Below are positions 1-9,292 of a stretch of 64,000 nt of DNA, in pieces. Origin of the DNA: Apoda limacodes (lineage: Eukaryota; Arthropoda; Insecta; Lepidoptera; Limacodidae); assembly GCA_946406115.1 (NCBI GenBank), contig OX291552.1, positions 186,001 through 250,000 on the forward strand, given 5' to 3'. Under the pieces are notes generated by a model, which was not told where the DNA came from, did no database searches, and was given only the letters and a program-made list of their open reading frames with translations. Position 1 is the stretch's first letter. Every line of letters begins with the position of its first letter. The position numbers were made by a program, and so were the translations under genes.

Positions 1-752
1 TCCATTCACTGTGGTCCCACAATTCCAGAACACTCCCCTCTCCATCTCCAAGAGCATTGGGATCCTTGGTGTCGACATCTCCAGCGATGTTCAGTTCCGA
101 GATCATTTACAAGATAAGGTAAAGCTGGCGTCCAAAAAACTTGGTGTACTCAACAGAGCGAAGCAGTACTTCACGTCGGGGCAAAGGTTGTTACTTTACA
201 AGTCGCAAGTTCGGCCCCATATGGAGTACTGCTGCCATCTCTGGTCAGGTGCACCCGGATACCAGCTTGGCCCTTTTGACTCGGTTCAACGACGGGCTGT
301 GAGAATTGTCGACGATTCCAAACTTACTTGCGGTATCGAGCCCTTAAGTCTGAGGAGAGACTTTGCCTCACTGTGTGTGTTCTACCGCTTGTACAATGGG
401 TTGTGTTCTGAGGAATTGTTCGAAATGATGCCCACGGCTACCTTCTACCATCGCACCGCTCGCCATCGGCAGGGAATTCATTCTCACACTTTAGAACCTA
501 AATGGTCGCGTACAGTGCGGTTTCAGAGAAACTTCCTCCCGCGAACGCTTAAGTTGTGAAATGAGCTCCCTGCCAAGGTTTTCTGCAAGGACTACAGTAT
601 GGAGTTCTTCAAGAAAGAAGTTATTAGATTTCTGAAGGGTCGGCAACGCGCAAGTGATACCCCTGGTGTTGCAAGCGTCCATAGGCTACGGTGACCGCTT
701 ACCATCAGGCGGCCCGTAAGCTTGTTTGCCACATTAGTGGTATGAAAAAAAA
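1..752 (+). mobile_element. 3' end of Jockey-type LINE J1, copy 1
   Basis: This is the 3' part of a non-LTR retrotransposon that runs into the window from the left. It holds the end of the reverse transcriptase ORF, a short 3' untranslated region and a terminal run of nine A (about 744-752). The sequence closely matches the minus-strand copy at 25087-28650, which supplies the family definition. It is followed without a gap by an inverted fragment of the same family. Confidence 0.9.
2..694 (+). pseudogene. J1 LINE reverse transcriptase, C-terminal part
   Basis: This encodes the region downstream of the RT catalytic core, recognised by the KLGVLNRAKQYFTSGQRLLL and HMEYCCHLW blocks typical of Jockey-group LINEs. 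The catalytic motifs lie outside the window. The frame is open from the window start to a TGA at 557-559, where the copy at 25 kb has TGG (Trp). The same frame then continues to the family stop at 692-694. One nonsense change therefore removes the last 44 or so codons. The family role is target-primed reverse transcription, and this fragment is not functional alone. Confidence 0.85.
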
Positions 753-1884
753 ATGAATTCCCTGCCGATGGCGAGCGGTGCGATGGTTGAAAGTAACCGT
801 GGGCATCATTTCGAACAATTCCTCAGAACACAACCCATTGTACAAGCGGTAGAATACACACAGTTAGGCAAAGTCTCTCCTCAGACTTAAGGGCTCGATT
901 CCGCAAGTGAGTTTGGAATCGTCGACAATTCTTACAGCCCGTCGTTGAACCGAGTCAAAAGGGCCAAGCTGGTATCCGGGTGCACCTGCCCAGAGATGGC
1001 AGCAGTACTCCATATGGGGCCGAACTTGCGACTTGTAAAGTAACAACCTTTGCCCCGACGTGAAGCACTGCTTCGCTCTGTTGAGTACACCAAGTTTTTT
1101 GGACGCCAGCTTCACCTTATCTTGAAAATGATCTCGGAACTGAACATTGCTGGAGATGTCGATACCAAGGATCCCAATGCTCTTGGAGATGGAGAGGGGA
1201 GTGTTCTGGAATTGTGGGACCACAGTGAATGGAGTTTTCTTAGCGGTGAACGCGCACACTTGTGTCTTTGTAGGGTTGAATCGGACCAAGTTTACCCGTC
1301 CCCAGTCAGAGACCTGGGACAATGTGGTCTCGATTTGAGACACAAGTTCTCCGCGGTTTTCCTCCACAACGGAACGAGGGATGTTTGCACGACCCGTGTA
1401 AAAAGCGTCTCCAGTACTGTCATCTGCATAGCAATGTATGTGTTGATGTCCAACATGTCATTGATATGCAGTAGAAACAGCGTAGGAGACAGCACAGAGC
1501 CTTGCGGGACACCAGCATTAATGTCCATGCTAGCAGAGCAACTACCGTCAACTACGGTTCGTATGCGTCAGCCGGACAAAAAGCTAGCCACCCATTTGCA
1601 CAAACCCTCGGGCACTCCGTAAGATGGCAACTTCGATAGAAGACCGCGGTGCCAGACCCGATCGAACGCCTTCGCTATGTCCAGGCTACATGCCAATGCC
1701 TCCCCTGACTCTCAATGGCTAGTGCCCATCGGTGTGTGAGATACACTAGAAGGTCACCAGTCGAGCGACCGTGGCGAAAGCCATATTGACGGTCACTGAC
1801 CAGATCGTGTACTTCTAGGTATCTTAGAAGCTGTGTGTTGATCACACGCTCCATCACCTTAGAGAGGAGAGAGGTAATAGCGAC
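753..1884 (-). mobile_element. Inverted, 3'-truncated J1 LINE fragment, copy 2
   Basis: Reverse-strand sequence nearly identical to copy 1 and to the 25-28 kb copy. It lacks the family's 3' end: the match begins at the GAATTC that in the 25 kb copy lies near 25376. On the 5' side the match stops at about 1884, inside the fingers region of RT, where gypsy A sequence begins. It is a fragment with both natural ends missing. Confidence 0.88.
753..1884 (-). pseudogene. J1 LINE reverse transcriptase, central part
   Basis: On the minus strand this reads through the RT palm region. ORF segments at 1857-1675, 1528-1292 and 1367-864 overlap in different frames, so at least two frameshifts separate them. 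Visible motifs include SDRQYGFRHGRSTGDLLVY, GVPQGSVLSPTLFL and, in another frame, the catalytic YADD. The 1367-864 segment continues through the thumb region (NPTKTQVCAF, KLGVLNRAKQ). It keeps about 86 bp after the YADD region that the 25 kb copy has lost. It is a dead fragment, useful for reconstructing family variation. Confidence 0.82.
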
Positions 1885-1911
1885 ACTTCATCTAATACAA
1901 ATAAAACTCTT

Positions 1912-3597
1912 CGACAGGGTAACCAGCCCCAAACTGAAAACATAATAAATAATGAACCTAAACCTTTAGCTAACAAACCGGGTAACCAGCCCCAAACTCA
2001 TAGCAAAAATATAGATTTAAATCAGAAACTTCCATGTCTAGCTAACAAACCGGGTAACCAGCCCCAAACTCATAGCAAAAATATAGATTTAAATCAGAAA
2101 CTTCCATGTCTAGCTAACAAACCGGGTAACCAGCCCCAAACACGTAACGTAAACATATCTTCTTATAGCACTCCAACAAAACCAGCACCTGAAACAAAAA
2201 AATAGACAATAAAATATACAACATTTCAAATAATCATTCAAAAAAGTTCTTACCATTCATCAAAGTCATGACATCAGTATCTCCTAAGCCACTGTCATTC
2301 CTTGTAGACTCTGGTGCATCTATTAGCCTAATAAAAACATCTTCTATTGAAAATTCACCAACAATAACTGACCATAAAATAAAATTTAAAGGAATTGATC
2401 CCTCAAACACCCCCTTGTTTACTTTAGGACATATACCTGTCACCTTCGGTTCCGTAACTTGTCAATTCCACATAGTGAATGGAATCTACTTACCTTATGA
2501 TGGAATAATAGGCACCGATCTTTTTAGTGTTATGAGAGGAAAAATAAATTACGCAAATGATATCTTGGAACTGAATAAATGCAATCTAAAAATGGAATAT
2601 AACGAACCTAGTTATACGATTCCTGCTCGAACTGAAACCGTAATAGAATGTTCAGTTCTCAACCCCGAACTAAGAGAAGGACTTATATTAACTCAGAACC
2701 TAGTCAAAAATCTACTTATAGCAAACTGTGTAGTGAAAGTAAAGGACAATTCCCGAATAAATATATCCGTAGTTAACATCTCTGAATCTCCTTTATCTAT
2801 TAATTCAGATTTGAAACTCAAGTTGTTCCAATATCATAAAAACAAATTAATCTACAATCTTTCCACTGCTGGAAATGTTAGTAGAACTACATATGACAGA
2901 ACGCAAGAAGTGTTAGACCTATTACGAACACCACACCTAAATAAAGAAGAAACCACATCCTTACTCGATATTTGTTCAAACTATTCGGACATTTTTCACT
3001 TACCACACGAGAGACTGTCATGTACAGACGCAATAGAACACGAGATTAAAATAAACCCCTCTGAACCAATACACGTCAAATCATATAGATTCCCAGAATG
3101 CCATAAGAAAGAACTCCAAAACCAAATTAACAAAATGCTAATTGATGAAATAATCAAACCATCTAACTCACCTTGGTCTTTACCCATTTGGGTTGTCCCA
3201 AAGAAATTAGATGCGTCAGGACAACGAAAATGGAGAATTTTTATAGATTATAGAAAATTAAATGACATAACTGTCGGAGACTCTTATCCAATCCCCAATA
3301 TATCCGAAATATTAGACCAGTTAGGAAATAGTAAATACTTTTCAACCATAGATCTTTCATCTGGATTCCACCAGATTAGGATGAAAACCGAAGATTCTGC
3401 GAAGACAGCTTTCTCAGTCCCTCAAGGTCATTTCGAATTTAATCGTATGCCCTTACCGTATTAAAAAATTCCCTTTCCACCTTTCAGAGATTGATGAATT
3501 CCGCTCTAACAGAGCTTCAAGGCTTAAATGCATTTGTCTACCTCGATGACATCGTTATATACTCATACGATCTACCATCTCATATCAAAAACCAATT
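1912..3597 (+). pseudogene. pol: Gypsy A protease and reverse transcriptase
   Basis: This is the pol polyprotein of a Ty3/gypsy element. The linker (1912-2206) ends at TAG, and the protease frame is one base different. The protease is at about 2268-2600 and keeps the aspartic DSGAS motif (DSG at 2307-2315). RT follows, with PSNSPWSLPIWVVPKK, the FIDYRKLND block, motif A (FSTIDLSSGF) and, after a frameshift near 3460, motif C YLDD (3539-3550). Among the three gypsy copies only this one keeps an intact DSG. The coding sequence stops at the internal deletion, so no RNase H or integrase is left. Confidence 0.87.
1981..2124 (+). repeat. Two 72-bp in-frame tandem units (24 residues each)
   Basis: Two nearly perfect 72-bp units begin at 1981 and 2053, each opening with GGTAACCAGCCCCAAAC. 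A partial unit begins at 2125, and a diverged half unit with the same opening starts at 1918. The period is 24 codons, so the array keeps the reading frame. Each unit carries a GNQPQT peptide. Element C has the same GNQPQT motif near 58912 and a GKQPQT variant near 58972, with different spacing, so this is a repeat-prone linker between gag and protease. Confidence 0.9.
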
Positions 3598-3850
3598 AAA
3601 TCCGATTTTAATCTAATTGTAGATAATTGTTGTAATTATAAAGAATTCCAACAACTAAAGCTCAATATTTCCGGTAACAAAATATCCAATGTAAACTGGA
3701 ATGATCTTAAGGATCTTAACAAAGTGGCTGATGACTTAATTAAGGATCTCGAAATCTGGTTGTTTAGTTACAATCTGGTGGTTGTGTGCTTAAATTATTG
3801 TTTGGTTAAATTGTTTCGGAATTATTTTATTGTGTCAGAGCTATTGCTAT
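3598..3850 (+). pseudogene. env: Gypsy A env C-terminal remnant
   Basis: In one frame this reads a segment whose pattern (DFNLI, then a CCNY dicysteine, an amphipathic stretch and a hydrophobic run near 3765-3810) matches the last part of env in element B (10761-11020) and element C (63825 onward). In those envelopes this is the membrane-proximal stalk followed by the transmembrane anchor. It lies directly after the truncated RT, so the two were joined by an internal deletion. Only about 80 codons remain. It abuts gag of element B with no LTR between. Confidence 0.65.
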
Positions 3851-3904
3851 AATTCTAGTTCTTTATACTTATACTTGAATAATATTAAATTAAAATTATC
3901 CAAA

Positions 3905-4800
3905 ATGCCTAAAGAAGATACCACTACCACTACAACAATGGACATGAATATTCTGACTCAATTTATCCAGAAATTTGACGGTTGTAGAGAACAGCTTAAT
4001 CCATTCATAACAAACTGTAGGCATGCAATGGGGCTGGCAAATGTTTGGCAAAAGGATATTTTACTAAAATTAATTTTATGCAAAATGGAAGGCAAGGCAC
4101 AAACTGCTTGTGCCATTAAAGAATTTGACAATTGGTCACAATTAGAAGAGTTTCTCAAAACCCAGTTTGGGGAACGCAAACATTACTCACATTTGCTATC
4201 CGACTTGCAGGATTGCAGACAAACCCGCGACGAAACGGTTAACCAATTTTCCTTTAGAATAGAAACTTGTCTTGCAAAATTGATAACCGAAATAAATATA
4301 TCTCGCATTGCACACATTCGTAACAGGACTCAACCCCAAAATAGCTCCGATTATAAGATGCCGCGACCCTGAAAGCTTAAGCGAAGCAGTTAGTTTCGCA
4401 ATAGCAGAGGAAAAATCCTACTAAGTCTAGAAAAACGGAATCCAATGTCATTATGCCTAATAACAATTATCAAAACCGAAATCGCTTTCCAGCGGAAAGA
4501 AATCCCGCTAATAAACCCGCTCGCTTCAATACTCCAAGGCAACCTTCTCTGACACCCTTTAGAAACAATAATGACAATAACACAATCTTCTGCAGGTATT
4601 GCAAGTATCCCGGTCACACGATCGAAAACTGTAGGAAAAGAGAGTTCAATAATCGATTTACGAACTCTGACCCAAATCAACCTTCCTCGTCCGGCTACAG
4701 AGGTAGACCAAACGTACCGCGTGTAAATTTTATTGAAAATCCATATCCCGATTACCAATCCCGCGACGAACCGGATCACGAAACCCCAAAAAACGAATAA
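3905..4800 (+). pseudogene. gag: Gypsy B Gag
   Basis: Structural protein that packages element RNA. The ATG at 3905 is chosen because the upstream in-frame sequence is non-conserved and the peptide then begins MPKEDTTTT. The capsid-like part (LNPFITNCRHA, FLKTQFGERKHYSHLL) matches gag of element C. A frameshift near 4340 breaks the ORF; the second part (4453-4800) contains a CCHC zinc knuckle, CRYCKYPGHTIENC, at about 4591-4632. The gene ends with TAA at 4798-4800, two codons after a slippery heptamer, so Gag-Pol is expected from a -1 frameshift. Confidence 0.85.
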
Positions 4801-4829
4801 TTGTCTCGTGCGGGTGTCGCACGAGACAA
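4788..4829 (+). promoter_or_regulatory. Gag-pol -1 ribosomal frameshift signal (slippery site and hairpin)
   Basis: A AAA AAC occupies 4788-4794 in the correct gag phase (CCA AAA AAC GAA TAA). After a 6-nt spacer, 4801-4829 forms a perfect 12-bp stem with a 5-nt loop (arms TTGTCTCGTGCG and CGCACGAGACAA). The -1 frame is open through the hairpin, and its peptide shares a CRT block with the same position in element C, where that frame runs directly into pol. This is the classic layout for retroviral -1 frameshifting. Whether it works has not been tested. Confidence 0.85.
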
Positions 4830-7800
4830 ACGACTCAGAGGGATGACAGGTTACGGGTCCCCGTCTCCTTTAAAACAACTCTGTCTCAAAGAAGCCCTCT
4901 AAGCCCGAACATCCTAAATCCACTGTAACCATTTCAAAAGCTCCAAACAGACCGCTACATGGTTATCCACAGAGCCACTTTTCCACTTCTGTAAATATCA
5001 AAATAGCTCCGCAACAAGGATGCTCGCCGAACCCTAATATTTCTATATCCTCTGTATCCTCTGTATCTGTTCCTCGATCCTACATTAACCAAAGAACGAA
5101 ATCAAACACCGTTGTACCAAATCCAAACCTGAAACCCATCTCTAATCCAGAATCAAATAAAAAACACCCATGCTCTACTATATCTAGCGGAATAAGAAAC
5201 GCTACATTTACTACCACTCCAAAAACCCGTACTAGTGCCACGGTCTCTGCTTCAGATGCCATTTCTCAAACTACCTAACTTATAGAAACGACTACACTCC
5301 ATGTCAAATCAAGTTACGCTGAAGTAACCCCTATAGGAAAACGAGCCTCGGTAGCTACAAATTTGGAAGTACCTACCAATTCTTCAAGCGCATCTGAAAC
5401 AATCCCTGATTTAGAGGTCTACGAAATAACCTGCGATTCTTCCAAAATGTTACTCCCACACGTGTTACTCCATTCCTCTGTATCTTCTGTACACTTAAAA
5501 CTCCACATATTTGACCACTCTACCAAACACATCTCACACAAGTTCCATGTAATCTCTGACATAAACCTACCATATGATGGCATAATAGGCACAGACCTAC
5601 TGAACAAATTCGGATGCTACATCGACTACAACACCAACACCTTACGAATAGGCAAGACAGAACTGAAACTCCATTTTTGCGAACCTACCTATATAATTCC
5701 TGCTAGAACTGAAACCATTATAGAGTGTTCCGTTTCAAACCCAGAAATTAAATAAGGGATAATTCTTGATCAAAACCCATCCGAAACCCTGCTTATAGCT
5801 TACTGTATAGCTCGTGTCAAAAGAAACAAACGAATAAACATATCGATTGTGAACCTCTCCGAAATCCCTGTGACTCTAAAATCCAATCTAAATCTCGTAT
5901 TCACCGCTTTCAACCCAGACGCATTTAGCAACATTTCAAATGAATATGAAACCAAAAACCTAGACGAAAGGCAAAATTCGGTTCAACGGACTCAACGGGT
6001 CCTTGAACAACTACGCGTATCACATTTAAACTCAGAGGACTATTCCGATATATTCCATCTCCCTAGCGAAAAACTCTCTTATACCACTGCTATGAAGCAC
6101 GACATCAAAACGACATCCTACGTCCCGATCCATACAAAATCTTACAGATTCCCTGAAATCCATAAGACTGAAGTAAAGAAACAAATAAAACAAATGCTCG
6201 ACCAGAACATTATAACACCTTCTAATTCTCCCTGGTCCTCCCCTATCTGGGTAGTTCCGAAAAAGATCGACGCTTCTGGGGTTCAGAAATGGAGAGTAGT
6301 AATAGACTACCGGAAGCTTAATGACGTGACCATCGGAGACACCTATCCTATTCCTCAAATAGCAGAAATCCTTGACCAACTCGGTAACAGTAAATACTTC
6401 TCCACTCTGGATCTCTCCTCTGGATTTCACCAAATTTTAGTAAATGAAACGGATGCTTCAAAAACTGCTTTCAATGTACCGGAGGGACACTTCCAATTTA
6501 ACCTTATGCCCTTCGGATTAAAGAACGCGCCGTCCACCTTTCAGAGATTAATGAACACAGCACTTTCAGGTCTCCAGGGTGCCCGTTGCTACTTATACTT
6601 AGATGATATCGTCTGTTACAGTTACGATCTTAACTCTCACATCACCAATTTGACCTCCATCTTCCAAAGGCTCAGAGATTTCAATCTCAAGCTTAAACCG
6701 GACAAGTGCGAGTGTTTTAGACGAGAAGTCGCATACCTAGGACACTTAATCACCGAACAAGGTGTAAAACCAAATCCCGATAAAGTCAAGGCAGTCACCC
6801 ATTTTCCCATTCCAAGGTCTCCAAAAGACGTAAAATCATTCCTAGGACTTGTCTCGTACTATCGCCGTTTCATTCCTGAATTCTCTAAAATCGCGAAACC
6901 CTTGACTAACTTACTGAAGAAAGACACGACATTTAACTGGGAGAAACAGCAACAACTTGCGTTTGACCGACTCAAAGAAACACTCACCTCTGCTCCTCTC
7001 TTAACCTACCCAGATTTTACAAAACCATTCATCCTCACTTGTGACGCTTCTAACTAGGTGCCGTTTTGTCTCAAGGGCCTGTTGGTAAAGACAAACCAAT
7101 AGCATATGCATCCCGAACTCTCAATAAAAGCGAATGCTCGTACTCAACTACTGAGAAAGAGCTACTAGCCATTCTATTCGGCTGTAAAACATTCCGCCGA
7201 TATCTCTTTGGCCGAAGGTTTCAAATTATCACTGATCATAGACCTTTCAGCTGGCTGTTTAACCACAAAGACCCTAGTAGTAAAATGCAAAGATGGAGAA
7301 GTTAAACTCGAAGAGTTCGACTATGAAATAACTTACCGTAAAGGAAAATTAAACGCCGCTGCTGATGCACTCTCTCGATTTCCTGTAAACCCTATCTACC
7401 CAAATAATGACGCGAGCCAGGAGACGAGTTTCTAGATTTAGTCGATCTCGACCTTAACGACAACGACCTCCACATTGACTTCAGTCCACTCAGCTTACCT
7501 TCGCCACTAGAAGATCCATTATCTACTACAGACTTACCTGTTATCCCGACGCCTTCCACCTTCGGACAAAATCTGGAACCACAAGCTACCTTACCTAGTG
7601 TACTGAACTCTCCGACTGACCTTACACCACCTCAAGAACAATTTGACCCACAATCCCTACTAAACTAACCAGCAGACGTCAACACACCCCGCTCCGATCC
7701 CGAACCACCGCGAAACCTGGAACAAATACTAAACAACGATGACTACACTATCTTCCTAAAGGACATGACTAAAACAGACAAGAACTTTAATACTGACCTG

Positions 7801-9253
7801 AGAGAATATAACGAAGACTTAACTAAAAGCACTTGTAAGACTATCCTTATCCCCACCTCCATAGATATGGACGAGACAAACCCGTACATCCAAAACTTGT
7901 TACAGAGCGTTGATTCTTTAGAAGAGATTCTAAACTGTGAAAAGGAATTATATTCATTCAAAGAAATCCAAGCTAACAACAGAACCTGGTATCTTCTCTT
8001 TACAAAAGTACGTAATTTTGATGAATCGTCATATAAAGAAATATTTGAAACCATCAAGTCAATCAGAAACCAACTAGTCCAAAACGAAAATGTCATTGAG
8101 ATTGCTATTTCCGACTTTAAAAATCCCTTTGACAAACATTCCTTTATTAAAATTCACAACATCCTAACTTACCTTTTCCATAATACTAACATCAAAGTAA
8201 AAATATACCATAACAGCATCATTTATCCCACTCCAACTGAAATAAAACGAATCCTATCCGAAAATCACGACATACCCGTCGCGGGACATCTTGGGTCCTC
8301 TCGCATGCTAAAGAGAATCCAAGAAAAGTATTATTGGAAAGGAATGCGCACAGATATCGAAAATCACGTTAAGAAATGTACCTCGTGTCAAGAAAACAAA
8401 GCATATAGACGCCTCAACAGAGTACCCATGCAGATCACCACAACGTCCACATCCCCTTTCCAACGCGTATCTCTTAATATCGTAGGGCCCCTGCCAGAAT
8501 CAGGAACCGCCAAACTTAGGTACATACTAACATTACAGGACGATCTAACTAAATACTCGGTAGCTTACCCAACACGTAGTGCCTCTTCAGAAGAGACTAC
8601 AGACTGTCTTATACACTTCATTTCTTTATTTGGAATACCCAGGACAATACTGACAGACCAAGGGACTAATTTCACGGCGGATCTATTCAAAAAAACCTTC
8701 CTTCCTCAAAATAAAACAATTATGGTCCTCTCCTTATCACCCTCAAACCCAGGGAGCTCTTGAGCGGAGCCATTCAACTCTTAAAGAATATCTAAGATAA
8801 CTGGCCAAGAAACGTCTACACAGCGATACTAGCCTATAATAAAAATATCCATTCCTCTACAAACTTTTCACCTCATGAATTACTATTCGGCCACAAACCC
8901 TACATCCCAGATTCAATCTTTGACTACGCACCAGATGCCACATATCCCGAATACATTAAGATGCTTCAGCATAGGTTAAAACTATCCCGAGACAAAGCTT
9001 TAGAAAACATAAACAGTTCAAAAGAAAATCAAAAAACTATTATGACTCGCTTTCCCGTCCTGTTACCTACAAAACCGGTGATTACGTGTACCTTAAGAAT
9101 CACCTCCGCCTGAGAAAAGCCTTATCTCCTTTATGGAAAGGGCCCTACAAAATAACAAAAGTCCACGGTAACAATACACTATCATTGCAAATAAACAGAC
9201 GACAAGTAAAACATCATTTCGACCAAGTCAAGCCAGCAACCACTGAAATTTAA
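4794..9253 (+). pseudogene. pol: Gypsy B Pol: protease, RT, RNase H, integrase
   Basis: The order is a linker to about 5360, protease, RT (6100-6850), RNase H (7020-7430), a spacer, and integrase (about 7800-9250). The protease lacks the DSG active-site loop: roughly 50 residues are deleted compared with element C. RT keeps motif A (FSTLDLSSGF) and YLDD (6596-6607). Breaks include GAA to TAA at about 5754, a small deletion with stop near 7056, a frameshift near 7302 and one near 8697. Integrase has the HHCC finger (HDIPVAGH...CTSCQ), but the first catalytic Asp is Asn (AAT 8476-8478). DQGTNF and GALERSH supply the other two acids. The C-terminal GPY-type module (LWKGPYK) precedes the stop at 9251. 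Confidence 0.88.
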
Positions 9254-9292
9254 TAAATTATTATTTTTACGCGTAATCATGCACATAGAATA

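Larger units (their letters stand above)
1885..3850 (+). mobile_element. Gypsy element A, internally deleted
   Basis: This Ty3/gypsy fragment starts in the gag-pol linker, passes through protease and RT up to the YLDD motif, then jumps at about 3597 to the 3' end of env. Everything between RT palm and env C-terminus (rest of RT, RNase H, integrase, most of env) is missing. No LTR is present at either side. It is the same lineage as elements B and C, judging from shared linker and PR-RT blocks. Confidence 0.82.

Noticed and set aside
1050..1622. 190-codon plus-strand ORF
   Set aside because: It is the antisense shadow of the J1 reverse transcriptase fragment.
1..1884. Twin-priming inversion of a single J1 insertion
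   Set aside because: The inverted part lies beyond the poly-A instead of before the 3' segment, and the two parts cover overlapping element sequence.
2190..2210. A seven-A run immediately before TAG in gypsy A, in perfect -1 slippery phase
   Set aside because: In element C the same linker and the protease are in one frame, and the gag-pol switch lies upstream. A one-base loss in the A run is the simpler explanation.
4801..4829. Rho-independent terminator
   Set aside because: There is no trailing T run, the genome is eukaryotic, and the stem lies exactly where a frameshift stimulator is expected.
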